DNA of 64,000 nt from Mumia quercus (lineage in GTDB: Bacteria > Actinomycetota > Actinomycetes > Propionibacteriales > Nocardioidaceae). Positions 46,420-55,577 of this stretch are shown in pieces. Under the pieces are notes generated by a model. It was given only the letters and a program-made list of their open reading frames with translations. It was not told the DNA's origin and searched no databases. The first letter of the stretch is position 1. Every line of letters begins with the position of its first letter. The stretch is taken from the NCBI RefSeq assembly GCF_025506335.1, contig NZ_JANZYO010000003.1, forward strand, positions 124,001-188,000, in the 5' to 3' direction. A program made the position numbers and the translations under genes.

Positions 46420-46425
46420 AGACTA
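46420..46425 (-). promoter_or_regulatory. Candidate -10 hexamer TAGTCT for the leaderless HAD gene
   Basis: On the minus strand TAGTCT ends 7 nt before GTG 46412. The divergent ligase gene has CAGACT (46463-46468) 7 nt before its ATG, so the two promoters lie about 40 bp apart back to back. Confidence 0.45.
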
Positions 46426-46475
46426 CCGATCATGCAGCCGCCGCGGACCCACCTGTCTGTGCCAGACTCGTCGCC

Positions 46476-48023
46476 ATGACGGTGAACGTCGCGGAGATCG
46501 TGGCCCGGCAGGCGCTGGCCGACCCTCATGGCACGGCACTCGTGGAGGCGTACGGGGCAGAGCGTGCCCTGACCTGGGCCGCCTTCGACGACCACGTCAC
46601 GCGTGTCGCCGCCTGGCTCTCCGCGCACGGCCTGATCGCCGGTCAACGGGTCGCGCTCGTGCTCGGCAACCGGCTCGAGCTCCCGGTCACGTACTTCGCC
46701 GCGCTCCGGCTCGGCCTGATCGTCGTCCCGGCGAACCCCCGCGCGCCACGCGACGAGGTCACCGCGCTGTGCGCCGGCACCGGCGTGCGTCTCGTCGTGT
46801 GCGAGGCGGAGTGGGCTGACGCCTTCGCGCGAGCGGGACTGCCGACGGTCGTCGCAGGGGAGTACGCCGGCGATGCGCACGTACGGCCGTACGCCGACCT
46901 GCTGCAGGTCACGCCCGTTCCGCACGGACTGCCGCCCGCGCCTCCGGACCCGGAGGCGGTGGCGTTGCTGATGGCGACCTCGGGGACCTCCACCGAGCAG
47001 CGCGTCGTGATGCTCAGCCACCGGGCGCTGCTGGCCAACCTCGAGCAGGTCGCCGCCGTCGACCCACCGCCCGTACGACCCGACGATGTGGTGGTCGTCA
47101 TGCTTCCGCTCTTCCACGTCTTCGCCCTCAACGCCGTGCTCGGCCAGGCCTTTCACCAGGGGGCGTGCAGCGTCCTCGTGGACCGGTTCGATGCGGTCAG
47201 GACCCTCGACGTGGTGGTACGCCACGGGGTGACGGTCGTCCCCGTCGCCCCGCCGGTCGTCGCGGCGTGGACGGGCCGGCCCGGCGTCCAGCAGGCGCTG
47301 GCGGGCGTGCGCCTCCTGCTCAGCGGCGCCGCGCCGATCGACCCCGACCTCGTCGAAGAGTTCGCAGTGACGTCGGGCCACCCGCTCCAGCAGGGGTACG
47401 GCCTCACGGAGGCCGCGCCGGTCGTCACCACGACACTCGGCCGTCCGGACGGCAAGCCCGCCTCTGTCGGGGCCCCCGTCGAGGGTCTCGAGCTGCGCCT
47501 GGTCGAGAAGGACGGCGACGACGCCGAGCTGGGGGATCCGGGCGAGATCTGGCTGCGGGGGCCGAACCTGCTGAGCGGGTTCTGGCCCGACGGGACCGGT
47601 GGGCCCGACGCGGACGGCTGGTTCGCGACCGGCGACGTCGGCATCCTCGACGCGGACGGTGACCTGACGTTGGTCGACCGCCTCCGCGAGATCGTCATCG
47701 TCTCCGGGTTCAACGTCTTCCCCCGTGAGGTGGAGGAGGTCCTCGCCGATGCCCCGGGTGTCGCCGAGGTCGCCGCCGTGGGTGTCGAGGACCGCGAGAC
47801 CGGTGAGGCCGTCAGGGCGTACGTCGTCCCGTCGAGCCCGGGAGCGGACGCCGAAGCGCTCGCCACCGCCGTCCGCGAGCACGCCGAGGGCCGCCTCGCC
47901 CGCTTCAAGGTGCCGCGTGAGATCGTGGTCGTGGACTCGCTGCCGCACACGACGACGGGCGAGATCTCCAAGAGCCGTCTGCGGGCGGCCGAGGCGCGAC
48001 GAGGGGTGCTGGGACTGCCGTGA
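46476..48023 (+). CDS. AMP-dependent synthetase/ligase (acyl-CoA synthetase family)
   Basis: The protein has 515 residues. ATG 46476 begins [16 protein letters not shown]. The adenylate-forming P-loop [19 protein letters not shown] is near residue 165, [17 protein letters not shown] near 210, [14 protein letters not shown] near 305, [17 protein letters not shown] near 385, [17 protein letters not shown] near 400 and the catalytic Lys in [11 protein letters not shown] near 500. It activates a carboxylic acid, probably a fatty acid, as AMP ester then CoA thioester. The acyl chain is not predictable. It may supply the neighbouring PlsC-type enzyme. It overlaps the glutaredoxin gene by 4 bp. Confidence 0.93.
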   Translation: MTVNVAEIVARQALADPHGTALVEAYGAERALTWAAFDDHVTRVAAWLSAHGLIAGQRVALVLGNRLELPVTYFAALRLGLIVVPANPRAPRDEVTALCAGTGVRLVVCEAEWADAFARAGLPTVVAGEYAGDAHVRPYADLLQVTPVPHGLPPAPPDPEAVALLMATSGTSTEQRVVMLSHRALLANLEQVAAVDPPPVRPDDVVVVMLPLFHVFALNAVLGQAFHQGACSVLVDRFDAVRTLDVVVRHGVTVVPVAPPVVAAWTGRPGVQQALAGVRLLLSGAAPIDPDLVEEFAVTSGHPLQQGYGLTEAAPVVTTTLGRPDGKPASVGAPVEGLELRLVEKDGDDAELGDPGEIWLRGPNLLSGFWPDGTGGPDADGWFATGDVGILDADGDLTLVDRLREIVIVSGFNVFPREVEEVLADAPGVAEVAAVGVEDRETGEAVRAYVVPSSPGADAEALATAVREHAEGRLARFKVPREIVVVDSLPHTTTGEISKSRLRAAEARRGVLGLP

Positions 48024-48289
48024 GCACGGAGCCGACACACGAGGCGACCGGGACGACGCGGGTCGTCGTGTACTCCAAGCCGGGGTGTCACCTGTGCGAG
48101 GACGCCGTGGCCCTCGTGGAGCAGGTGTGCGCCGACCTCGGGACCACCTGGCGCGAGGTCGACATCAGCGGCGACCCCGAGCTGATGCGTGTCTACGGCG
48201 AGCAGATCCCGGTGACCTTCGTCGACGGCCGCCAGCACGACTTCTGGCGCGTGGATCCGGACCGCCTGCGCGCGGCGCTGACCGCCTGA
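48020..48289 (+). CDS. Glutaredoxin family protein
   Basis: The protein has 89 residues. GTG 48020 overlaps the ligase stop by 4 bp. A thioredoxin fold begins [17 protein letters not shown] with the active-site Cys23-x-x-Cys26, and the cis-Pro loop is QIPVTFVDG. It belongs to the YruB/Rv0508-like DUF836 type of small thiol-disulphide proteins. It precedes the Rex-haem operon, as Rv0508 precedes hemA in M. tuberculosis. Partner proteins are unknown. Confidence 0.9.
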   Translation: MSTEPTHEATGTTRVVVYSKPGCHLCEDAVALVEQVCADLGTTWREVDISGDPELMRVYGEQIPVTFVDGRQHDFWRVDPDRLRAALTA

Positions 48290-48307
48290 GACCCGCGAAC
48301 GACGGGG

Positions 48308-48323
48308 CGTGACCCGTCTCACG
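48308..48323. promoter_or_regulatory. CRP/FNR-family-like site upstream of rex-hem operon
   Basis: CGTGACCCGTCTCACG has perfect CGTGA/TCACG arms around a 6-bp centre, the GTGA-N6-TCAC geometry of CRP-family regulators. Its centre is about 66 bp before the predicted transcription start, an activator position. Confidence 0.45.
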
Positions 48324-48346
48324 GTGTCAGGAGGTGGTCCTCAATT

Positions 48347-48364
48347 TTGTTCTCACGTTCACAA
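48347..48364. promoter_or_regulatory. Rex operator (ROP)-like site
   Basis: TTGTTCTCACGTTCACAA has an exact right half-site TTCACAA and a partial left half at the 18-bp spacing of the Rex operator TTGTGAA-N4-TTCACAA. It overlaps the predicted -35 box, so Rex could repress its own operon and release it when NADH rises. Confidence 0.65.
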
Positions 48365-48375
48365 GCTCTTACAGT
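48347..48375 (+). promoter_or_regulatory. Candidate promoter of the rex-hemACDB operon (TTGTTC-N17-TACAGT)
   Basis: TTGTTC at 48347-48352 and TACAGT at 48370-48375 are 17 bp apart. Transcription would start near 48382, giving a 65-nt leader that contains a CCGGTG-TT-CACCGG palindrome at 48383-48396. Confidence 0.6.
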
Positions 48376-48446
48376 GGAGCAGCCGGTGTTCACCGGCGTT
48401 AACCCGCCGGCAACATTCCGATCCCTTCCGCGGTGCCAGGAGCGAT

Positions 48447-49130
48447 GTGAACCAGCTGCGAGCGCAGGCCAACGGCCGGCCGGTCTCGGGAATCCCCGAG
48501 GCGACGGTCGCACGGCTCCCGGTCTATCTGCGGGCTCTGACCGGTCTCGGTGAGACCGGACTCCGTACGGTGTCGTCCGAGCAGCTGGCCGCAGCGGCGG
48601 GGGTCAACTCCGCCAAGCTCCGCAAGGACTTGTCGTATCTCGGATCCTATGGCACCCGTGGTGTCGGCTATGACGTGGAGTACCTCCGCTACCAGATCGC
48701 GCGCGAGATCGGCGTCAACCAGGACTGGGCCGTCGTGATCGTCGGCATCGGCAACCTGGGCCAGGCGCTGTCGAACTATGGCGGCTTCCGCTCGCGCGGG
48801 TTCCGCATCGTCGCGCTCGTCGACGGAGATCGCGCCCGGGTCGGTGAGGTCCACGGTGACCTCCCGATCCACCACACCGACGACCTCGACCGCGTCGTCA
48901 CCGAGCACGCCTGCTCGATCGGCGTCATCGCGACCCCGGGCGACGCCGCGCAGGGTGTCGCCGACCGCCTGGTCGCGGCGGGTGTGACGAGCATCCTCAA
49001 CTTCGCGCCGGCCGTCCTCACCGTCCCCGAGGGCGTCGACGTCCGCAAGGTCGACCTGTCGATCGAGCTCCAGATCCTCGCGTACCACGAGCAGCGCAAG
49101 CGGGCTCCCGGTGTGGAGGTCGAGGCATGA
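48447..49130 (+). CDS. rex: Redox-sensing transcriptional repressor Rex
   Basis: The protein has 227 residues. GTG 48447 follows AGGAG; the open frame upstream to 48309 runs through the promoter and is not coding. The N-terminal winged helix (about 10-80) has IPEATVARLPVYLRAL and VNSAKLRKDLSYLGSYGTRGVGY. The Rossmann domain VVIVGIGNLGQALSNY near residue 92 binds NADH/NAD+, and the C-terminal swap helix (SIELQILAYHEQRK) is present. Rex senses the NADH/NAD+ ratio and represses respiratory genes. Here it leads the haem operon, as in Streptomyces, and has a ROP-like site in its own promoter. ATG of hemA overlaps its stop. Confidence 0.96.
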   Translation: MNQLRAQANGRPVSGIPEATVARLPVYLRALTGLGETGLRTVSSEQLAAAAGVNSAKLRKDLSYLGSYGTRGVGYDVEYLRYQIAREIGVNQDWAVVIVGIGNLGQALSNYGGFRSRGFRIVALVDGDRARVGEVHGDLPIHHTDDLDRVVTEHACSIGVIATPGDAAQGVADRLVAAGVTSILNFAPAVLTVPEGVDVRKVDLSIELQILAYHEQRKRAPGVEVEA

Positions 49131-50443
49131 GCGTCCTCGTCGTCGGCGTCTCGCACCGCAGCGCCCCCGTCTCCGTGCTGGAGCAGGTGGCGCTCGACGG
49201 TGACGAGGTCGCCAAGGTCGCCCAGCAGGCCCTCGAGGCGAGCCACGTCAGCGAGTCGCTGGTCGTGTCGACGTGCAACCGCGTGGAGATCTACGTCGAG
49301 GCCGAGCGCTTCCACGGGTCCGTCGAGGACATCTCCGACCTGCTGGTCGCGCGTTCGGGCCTGACCCGCAACGACCTGCTGCGCCACATCTACGTGCACT
49401 ACGACGACGCTGCCGTCGCCCACCTGTTCTCGGTCGCCGCGGGGCTCGACTCGATGGTCGTCGGAGAGAGCCAGATCCTGGGCCAGGTCCGGGCAGCGCT
49501 CCAGCGCGGCCAGGACGACGCGACCGTCGGCCCTGCGCTGAACGTCCTCTTCCAGCAGGCGCTGCGCATCGCCAAGCGGGGCCACGCCGAGACCGAGATC
49601 GACCGGGCGGGCCCGTCGCTGGTCGCCGCGTCCCTCGAGCTCGTCGCCAAGGCCGGCCACCGCCTGGAGGACATGCGCGTCCTCGTCGTAGGTGCCGGTG
49701 CGATGGCGTCCCTCGCCGCGGCCACTGCGGCCCGGCGCGGGGTCGCGAGCGTGCACGTCGCCAACCGCACCCACGCCAGCGCCGAGCGTCTCGCCGAGAG
49801 CATCGGTGGCACGGCGGTCGCGTGGGAGGACCTGGACGACGCGCTCGTCGGCGCGGACCTCGTGGTCTCGTGCACCGGCGCGACCGGGACGGTCATCGGT
49901 GCCGACCAGGTGCGTCGCGCCACCCAGGGCCGCACGACCCCGTACGTGATGATCGACCTCGCGCTCCCGCGCGACCTCGACGACGACGTGAGCGAGCTCC
50001 CCGGCGTCATGGTGCTCGGGCTCGCCGCGCTGCAGGAGATGCTCGCCGACGAGAAGGGCGCCGCCGACATCGACGCCGTCCGCGCGATCGTCTCGAGCGA
50101 GGTCTCTGCCTTCCTCGCGGCGCGTCACGCGGCGAAGGTCACCCCGACCGTGGTGGCGCTGCGCTCGATGGCGACCGCGGTCGTCGACGCCGAGGTCGAA
50201 CGCCTCGAAGGTCGGCTCCGCGACGTCGACCCGGAGGTCGTCGCCGAGCTGCGCCAGACGGTGCGCCGCGTGGCCGACAAGCTGCTGCACCAGCCGACCG
50301 TACGCATCAAGGAGATGGCAGGGCGGCCCGACGCCCTGGCGTACGCCAATGCGCTGGCGGATCTCTTCGCTCTCGACCCGGCGGTCATCGAGGCCGTCAG
50401 CTCGGTCGACAAGCCGCTCTCGAACGGAGGTGGGCGGGTATGA
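49127..50443 (+). CDS. hemA: Glutamyl-tRNA reductase
   Basis: The protein has 438 residues and starts at ATG 49127, overlapping rex by 4 bp. The catalytic Cys50 lies in VVSTCNRVEIYVE; GLDSMVVGESQILGQV near 105 is the signature; the NADPH domain has VLVVGAGAMASLAA near 185; and the C-terminal dimerisation spine is complete. It reduces glutamyl-tRNA-Glu to glutamate-1-semialdehyde, the first step of C5-pathway tetrapyrrole synthesis. The next enzyme, HemL, is encoded at 55785. Position directly behind rex suggests that haem supply responds to redox state. Confidence 0.97.
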   Translation: MSVLVVGVSHRSAPVSVLEQVALDGDEVAKVAQQALEASHVSESLVVSTCNRVEIYVEAERFHGSVEDISDLLVARSGLTRNDLLRHIYVHYDDAAVAHLFSVAAGLDSMVVGESQILGQVRAALQRGQDDATVGPALNVLFQQALRIAKRGHAETEIDRAGPSLVAASLELVAKAGHRLEDMRVLVVGAGAMASLAAATAARRGVASVHVANRTHASAERLAESIGGTAVAWEDLDDALVGADLVVSCTGATGTVIGADQVRRATQGRTTPYVMIDLALPRDLDDDVSELPGVMVLGLAALQEMLADEKGAADIDAVRAIVSSEVSAFLAARHAAKVTPTVVALRSMATAVVDAEVERLEGRLRDVDPEVVAELRQTVRRVADKLLHQPTVRIKEMAGRPDALAYANALADLFALDPAVIEAVSSVDKPLSNGGGRV

Positions 50444-51363
50444 CGCTCCGTGTCGGTACGAGGGCGAGCGCCCTGGCGACCACGCAGTCCGCGCAGGTCG
50501 CCGAACGCCTCGCCGAGCTCACCGGGGTCGAGACCGAGCTCGTCACGATCTCCACCGAGGGAGACCGCAACAGTCGGCCGCTGACCGACTTCGGTGGTCA
50601 GGGCGTGTTCGTCTCGGCGCTGCGCGACGCCCTGCTCGAGGGTGCGGTGGACGTGGCCGTGCACTCCCTGAAAGACATCCCGACGGCGCCCGCCGAGGGC
50701 ATCACCCTCGCGGCGGTCCCGTCTCGCGTCGACCCGCGCGACGCCGTCGTCGCGCGCGACGGTCTGACGCTCGGTGAGCTCCCGCCCGGCTCACGGGTCG
50801 GTACGGGCTCCCCGCGGCGTGCCGCTCAGCTCAACGCGCTGGGCCTCGGCATCGAGGTGGTCGGCCTGCGTGGCAACGTCGACACCCGCCTCGGCAAGGT
50901 CCGCAACGGCGAGCTGGACGCCGTCGTCCTCGCCGCGGCCGGTTTGCGTCGGCTGGGCAGGATCGAAGAGGCGACCGAGCTCCTCGATCCGCTGCAAGTT
51001 CTCCCCGCACCCGGGCAGGGTGCACTGGCGTGCGAGTGCCGTGCCGACGACACCGAGGTCGCCGGCCTGCTCGCCCGCCTCGACGACGACGCGACCCGCG
51101 CCGCCGTCACCGCAGAGCGCAGTCTGCTCGCCTCCTTGGAGGCGGGTTGCTCGGCCCCCGTGGGGGCGTGGGCCGAGGTCGTCGACGACGACGGGACACC
51201 CCAGCTGTGGCTCCGCGCCTTCGTCGGAGATCCCTCCGGCGCACCGTCCATACGACTGTCCGCGACCGGATCCGTCCAGGACCCGGTCGGGATCGGTGAG
51301 CGCCTCGCTGCCGAGATGCTCGCCGAGGGCGCCGACTCGCTGGTGCGAGTCGTGGCCCCATGA
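50440..51363 (+). CDS. hemC: Hydroxymethylbilane synthase (porphobilinogen deaminase)
   Basis: The protein has 307 residues. ATG 50440 overlaps hemA by 4 bp and follows GGAGG. MTLRVGTRASALATTQ opens the protein; the catalytic Asp is in VHSLKDIPT near residue 79; VGTGSPRRAAQL is near 120; and the dipyrromethane cofactor is bound by Cys237 in LEAGCSAPVG. It links four porphobilinogen molecules into hydroxymethylbilane. The product is unstable and is passed to HemD, encoded next. Confidence 0.97.
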   Translation: MTLRVGTRASALATTQSAQVAERLAELTGVETELVTISTEGDRNSRPLTDFGGQGVFVSALRDALLEGAVDVAVHSLKDIPTAPAEGITLAAVPSRVDPRDAVVARDGLTLGELPPGSRVGTGSPRRAAQLNALGLGIEVVGLRGNVDTRLGKVRNGELDAVVLAAAGLRRLGRIEEATELLDPLQVLPAPGQGALACECRADDTEVAGLLARLDDDATRAAVTAERSLLASLEAGCSAPVGAWAEVVDDDGTPQLWLRAFVGDPSGAPSIRLSATGSVQDPVGIGERLAAEMLAEGADSLVRVVAP

Positions 51364-51414
51364 ACCCACACCCCCGTGAGTCAGTCACCCAGAGGCAGAC
51401 GAGGAAAGAGAACC

Positions 51415-53085
51415 GTGAGCACCTCCACCGCCACCCGTAAGCGCAAGGCGAGCGAGCCGGAGCAGGCCGTGCCTGCCGGCAGTGCCGCCGCCGACGCGAC
51501 CCCGGACGCCGTGAGGCGTCCCGTCGGCCACGTGAGCTTCGTCGGGGCAGGACCGGGTGACGCCGACCTCCTCACGCTCCGCGCCAAGGAGCTGATCGAC
51601 GCCGCTGACGTCGTCATCATCGAGTCGCCGGAGCAGGCCGCCCTCGCGCCCGAGGGTGCCGAGGTCGTCGACGGCGGCCACGGCGAGGACGGCGGGGTGC
51701 TGACCCCGTCGGCGCGCGGCCGCCTGGTGGTCAAGCACGCCAAGAGCGGCAAGAACGTCGTCCGTCTCCTCGTCGGCGACCCGTTCACCTTCGCGACGGG
51801 ACCCGAAGAGGCCCAGGCCTGCGACAAGGCCAACATCTCGTTCGAGATCGTCCCCGGCATCTCGTCGGCGACCGCCGTCCCGGCGTACGCGGGGATCCCG
51901 CTGACGAGCCGCTCGCACCGCGAGGTGGCTGTCGTGCGGATGGGGGAGACCAAGGTCGACTGGACCCCGTACGCGGGCGACCAGACCGTCGTCATCCTCA
52001 GCGCAGTCAACACGATCAAGGACGTCGCGAACGGCCTCATGGAGGCCGGCCGTGCCCCCGAGACCCCGGTCGCGATGACGCGGGTCGGGACGACCACGGA
52101 GCAGTCGACGCTGGTCTCCACGCTCGAGAAGGTCGCCGCTGACGCCAAGGCCGCGAAGATGGCGCCGCCCGCGGTGACCGTCGTGGGTGACGTCGTCAAC
52201 CTGCGCGAGACCCTGTCGTGGTTCGAGACGAAGCCGCTCTTCGGCTGGCGCGTCCTGGTGCCGCGGACGAAGGAGCAGGCCGCGACGCTGGCGAACCGTC
52301 TGCGCAGCTACGGCGCGGTCTCCGAGGAGGTCCCCACGATCTCCGTCGAGCCGCCGCGCAACCCGCAGCAGATGGACAAGGCCGTGCGCGGTCTCGTCGA
52401 GGGCCGCTACGAGTGGGTCGCGTTCACCAGCGTCAACGCGGTGAAGGCCGTGCGAGAGAAGTTCGACGAGTACGGCCTGGACGCCCGGGCGTTCTCCGGC
52501 CTGAAGGTCGCGGCCGTCGGTGAGAAGACGGCCGAGGCGATCACGGCCTGGGGCATCCGTCCCGACCTGGTCCCCAGCGGCGAGCAGTCGGCACGCGGCC
52601 TCCTCGAGGACTGGCCGCCGTACGACGAGCTGCTCGACCCGATCAACCGCGTGTTCCTGCCGCGCGCCGACATCGCCACCGAGGCGCTCGTCGCGGGCCT
52701 GGTCGAGCTCGGCTGGGAGGTCGACGACGTGACGGCCTACCGCACCGTGCGCGCCGCGCCGCCGCCGGCGCCGACCCGCGAGGCGATCAAGACCGGCAAG
52801 TTCGACGCGGTGGTCTTCACCTCGAGCTCGACCGTCCGCAACCTCGTCGGCATCGCCGGCAAGCCGCACGCGACCACCGTGATCGCCTGCATCGGTCCCG
52901 CGACCGCGCAGACGGCGGAGGAGCACGGCCTGCGCGTGGACGTGGTCGCGCCGACGCCGTCGGCCGAGGTCCTCGCCGACGCCCTCGCCGACTTCGGCGC
53001 GAAGCGTCGCCTCGCGATGATCGAGGCAGGCGACCCGGTCACCAAGCCGTCGCAGCGCACCAAGGGCTCGCGCCGCAGGAGCTGA
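51415..53085 (+). CDS. hemD: Bifunctional uroporphyrinogen-III C-methyltransferase-like / uroporphyrinogen-III synthase
   Basis: The protein has 556 residues. GTG 51415 follows GGAAAGAG; the frame to 51376 lacks a ribosome binding site. The N-terminal half (about 35-275) is a SUMT/CobA fold: [29 protein letters not shown] and the late [14 protein letters not shown]. The canonical DRLV-type active-site block is replaced by [10 protein letters not shown], so methyltransferase activity is uncertain. The C-terminal half (about 280-530) is HemD, with [17 protein letters not shown] and [13 protein letters not shown], closing the tetrapyrrole ring with inversion of ring D. The same fusion is Rv0511 in M. 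tuberculosis. A basic tail ([10 protein letters not shown]) ends the protein. Confidence 0.94.
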   Translation: MSTSTATRKRKASEPEQAVPAGSAAADATPDAVRRPVGHVSFVGAGPGDADLLTLRAKELIDAADVVIIESPEQAALAPEGAEVVDGGHGEDGGVLTPSARGRLVVKHAKSGKNVVRLLVGDPFTFATGPEEAQACDKANISFEIVPGISSATAVPAYAGIPLTSRSHREVAVVRMGETKVDWTPYAGDQTVVILSAVNTIKDVANGLMEAGRAPETPVAMTRVGTTTEQSTLVSTLEKVAADAKAAKMAPPAVTVVGDVVNLRETLSWFETKPLFGWRVLVPRTKEQAATLANRLRSYGAVSEEVPTISVEPPRNPQQMDKAVRGLVEGRYEWVAFTSVNAVKAVREKFDEYGLDARAFSGLKVAAVGEKTAEAITAWGIRPDLVPSGEQSARGLLEDWPPYDELLDPINRVFLPRADIATEALVAGLVELGWEVDDVTAYRTVRAAPPPAPTREAIKTGKFDAVVFTSSSTVRNLVGIAGKPHATTVIACIGPATAQTAEEHGLRVDVVAPTPSAEVLADALADFGAKRRLAMIEAGDPVTKPSQRTKGSRRRS

Positions 53086-54080
53086 TGATGGCCACGCGTG
53101 ACGGCTCCTTCCCCGAGGTCCGACCCCGACGCCTCCGCACCACTTCGGCCATGCGCCGGATGGTGTCGGAGACGTCGGTGGAGCCGCGCCAGCTCGTGCT
53201 GCCCATGTTCGTGGCGGAGGGGCTGTCTGAGCCGCGCGCGATCTCGAGCATGCCGGGCGTCGTCCAGCACTCCCGCGAGTCCGCGCGCAAGGCCGTCGCC
53301 GAGGCGGCCGAGCTCGGCCTCGGTGGCGTCATGCTCTTCGGCGTGCCCGAGCACAAGGACGCCACCGGCTCCGGGGCGGTCGCCGACGAGGGCATCCTCA
53401 ACGTGGCCATCCGCGACGCCCGCGCGGAGGTCGGGGACGCCTTGGTCGTGATGTCGGACCTCTGCCTCGACGAGTTCACCGACCACGGCCACTGCGGCGT
53501 CCTCACCGCGGACGGTCGGGTCGACAACGACGCGACGCTCGAGATCTACGCCGAGATGGCGCGCGCGCAGGCACGCGCGGGCGCCCACCTGCTCGGGCCG
53601 AGCGGCATGATGGACGGCCAGGTCGGGGTGGTCCGACGGGCGCTCGACGCCGAAGGGCTCACCGACACCGGCATCCTCGCGTACGCGGCGAAGTACGCGT
53701 CCGCCTTCTACGGCCCGTTCCGCGAGGCCGTCTCGTCGTCGCTGCAGGGCGACCGGCGGACGTACCAGCAAGACCCGGCCAACGGGCGCGAGGCGCTCCG
53801 CGAGGTCGCGCTCGACGTCGCCGAGGGGGCCGACCTCGTGATGGTGAAGCCCGCCATGGGGTTCCTCGACGTCGTCGCGTCCGTAAGGGCAGCGGTCGAC
53901 GTTCCCGTGGCGGCGTACAACATCTCCGGCGAGTACGCGATGGTCGAGGCGGCCGCCGCCAAGGGGTGGATCGACCGGGACGCGGCGATCGCCGAGACGC
54001 TGCTCTCGATCCGCCGTGCGGGCGCCGACATCGTCCTCACCTACTGGGCGAGCGAGTACGCCGCCCGGCTCGCGCGCTGA
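53085..54080 (+). CDS. hemB: Delta-aminolevulinic acid dehydratase (porphobilinogen synthase)
   Basis: The protein has 331 residues. ATG 53085 overlaps the hemD stop (TGATG). The Schiff-base lysines are Lys203 in [12 protein letters not shown] and Lys255 in VMVKPAMGF. The metal-site block [14 protein letters not shown] has Cys127, Asp129 and Cys137: the middle Cys of the zinc-dependent type is Asp, a form associated with magnesium-dependent or mixed enzymes. It condenses two aminolevulinate molecules to porphobilinogen. It is the last gene of the rex-hem operon and converges on the transglycosylase gene with a 12-bp gap. Confidence 0.97.
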   Translation: MMATRDGSFPEVRPRRLRTTSAMRRMVSETSVEPRQLVLPMFVAEGLSEPRAISSMPGVVQHSRESARKAVAEAAELGLGGVMLFGVPEHKDATGSGAVADEGILNVAIRDARAEVGDALVVMSDLCLDEFTDHGHCGVLTADGRVDNDATLEIYAEMARAQARAGAHLLGPSGMMDGQVGVVRRALDAEGLTDTGILAYAAKYASAFYGPFREAVSSSLQGDRRTYQQDPANGREALREVALDVAEGADLVMVKPAMGFLDVVASVRAAVDVPVAAYNISGEYAMVEAAAAKGWIDRDAAIAETLLSIRRAGADIVLTYWASEYAARLAR

Positions 54081-54092
54081 GGCGCTGCCGGG

Positions 54093-55502
54093 TCAGCGGT
54101 TGGCGACAGCCGTGGCCGCCGCCTCGGCGGCTTCCTTGCCGTTCGGCCTGGCCTCGACGTAGGCGTTGACGCACGCGTCGAGCGTGTCGCCCGAGACGTT
54201 CAGACCGGCGCAGAACGCCTGCGCGAGCTCGGTCACCGTCGGCTCCGGCGCCGGCTGGGTGGTCGGCGGGTCGGTCGGGTCCGGCTGCGTCGGCGTGCTG
54301 GGCTCGCTCGGCGGCGGCGTGGTCGGGTCCGGCTGGGTCGGCGGGTCCGTCGGAGGCGTCGTCGGGTCCGTCGGAGCGGGATCCGTCGGCTTGGTCGGCG
54401 GAGGCGTCGTCGGGTCCGTCGGAGGCGTCGTCGGGTCGGTCGGCGGAGGCGTCGTCGGGTCCGTCGGCGGGTCCGTCGGAGGCGTCTTCGGCGGGTTGGT
54501 CGGCGGAAGCGTGAGCCCGCCCTTCGGCGGCTCGACCGGCTTCGGAGGCTTGACGGTCAGCGCGACGATCGTGGGGGTCGGCTGTGACGACCCGGCCTCC
54601 GGGCCGCCCGGCAGCGGTGACAGCGGCGCCGGACCCAGCGGGCCGAGCGGCAGCGACGGGGCGCCGGGGAACGGCGCGTTGGGAAGCAGCCCGAGCGGGT
54701 TGGCGGAGCTGTAGCTGCGGGCGATCGCGAGGACCTGGTCGGCGTACGCCGTGGAGCGGTTGTACGACATCAGGGCCGCCCGGGCGCCTGCCTCCGTGCT
54801 GAGGTCGTGGCCGCCCACGCACAGGTACACAGCCGCGCCGAGCGCCGCGTCGTTGATGTTGTTGGGGTCGGCCTTGCCGTCGCCGTCGGCGTCGACACCG
54901 ACGGACTGCCAGGTGGACGGGATGAACTGCATCGGACCGACGGCGCGGTCCCAGGTGGCGTCACCGTCCCAGGCACCCTTGTCGGTGTCGGGGATGCGGG
55001 CGGTGTTGTTGGTGCCGTTCAGCGGGATGCCGATGATGGCCCGCGTCGTCGCGCCCGTGCTGGTGACGGTCGCACCGCCGAACTGGCCGTGGTTGGACTC
55101 CACGCGGCCGATGGCGGCGAGCAGCTCCCACGAGAGCTTGCACTCGGGCTTGGTCGCGGCCATCACGCTGGCGGCTCGCTGGTAGGCAGCGAGCGCGGGG
55201 CCGGGGATGCCGGCTGCGGGGGCCGCGACGCCCAGCGGGGCGGCGACCTGGCTCAGCGACTGCTGCTCGACGGGGTCCTGGCCAGGAGTGATCTGGAGGT
55301 TGGGACCGCTGACGGGGACCTCGGGAGCACCCTCGTCGTACGCGGTGTACGCCGCGGCGTCGACAGGGCCGGCTTGACCGGGCATCGCGACGGCAGCACC
55401 CCAGGCGCCGGCGATGAGCGCGCAGGGGAGGAGCGCGGCGGTCGTCTGCCACCAGCTGCTGCTCTTGTCGCCCTTCGCGTTGCGCTCCTCGCGTCCCGCC
55501 AT
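54093..55502 (-). CDS. Secreted lytic transglycosylase with long Pro/Thr repeat tail
   Basis: The protein has 469 residues. ATG 55502 follows GAGGGGA; the frame to 55514 is less likely. An N-terminal basic stretch and hydrophobic helix (TAALLPCALIAGAWGAAVAM, about 21-40) form a signal peptide or anchor. The MltB/SLT_2 domain (about 100-255) has LLAAIGRVESNHGQFGG with the catalytic Glu, RAVGPMQFIPSTWQ, and DADGDGKADPNNINDAALGAAVYLC. A Pro/Thr/Asp-rich region of about 110 residues follows, then a C-terminal segment with two Cys. Such enzymes cleave peptidoglycan strands outside the membrane. The repeat tail probably spans the wall. Confidence 0.92.
   Translation of the reverse strand: MAGREERNAKGDKSSSWWQTTAALLPCALIAGAWGAAVAMPGQAGPVDAAAYTAYDEGAPEVPVSGPNLQITPGQDPVEQQSLSQVAAPLGVAAPAAGIPGPALAAYQRAASVMAATKPECKLSWELLAAIGRVESNHGQFGGATVTSTGATTRAIIGIPLNGTNNTARIPDTDKGAWDGDATWDRAVGPMQFIPSTWQSVGVDADGDGKADPNNINDAALGAAVYLCVGGHDLSTEAGARAALMSYNRSTAYADQVLAIARSYSSANPLGLLPNAPFPGAPSLPLGPLGPAPLSPLPGGPEAGSSQPTPTIVALTVKPPKPVEPPKGGLTLPPTNPPKTPPTDPPTDPTTPPPTDPTTPPTDPTTPPPTKPTDPAPTDPTTPPTDPPTQPDPTTPPPSEPSTPTQPDPTDPPTTQPAPEPTVTELAQAFCAGLNVSGDTLDACVNAYVEARPNGKEAAEAAATAVANR
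54240..54530. repeat. In-frame degenerate tandem repeat encoding Pro/Thr/Asp motifs
   Basis: Within the transglycosylase gene the DNA repeats variants of GGCGTCGTCGGGTCCGTCGG at 15-24 bp periods, coding for TDPTTPP-like units on the minus strand. All changes keep the frame. Such tracts can change length by slippage and alter the reach of the enzyme in the wall. Confidence 0.8.
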
Positions 55503-55577
55503 GCGTCCCCTCAACTCCTCGTGAGCCCGATCTCGCGATCTCTCCGAACATCCGGTGTCACCCTGTGTCCGAAGTCC

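Noticed and set aside
45537-48038. 833-codon minus-strand frame across the ligase gene
   Set aside because: Only the last 291 codons (HAD hydrolase) are real; the upstream part is antisense to the acyl-CoA synthetase.
54166-54714. Gly/Val/Ser-rich plus-strand frame inside the transglycosylase gene
   Set aside because: It is the complement of Pro/Thr repeats; low complexity explains the open frame.
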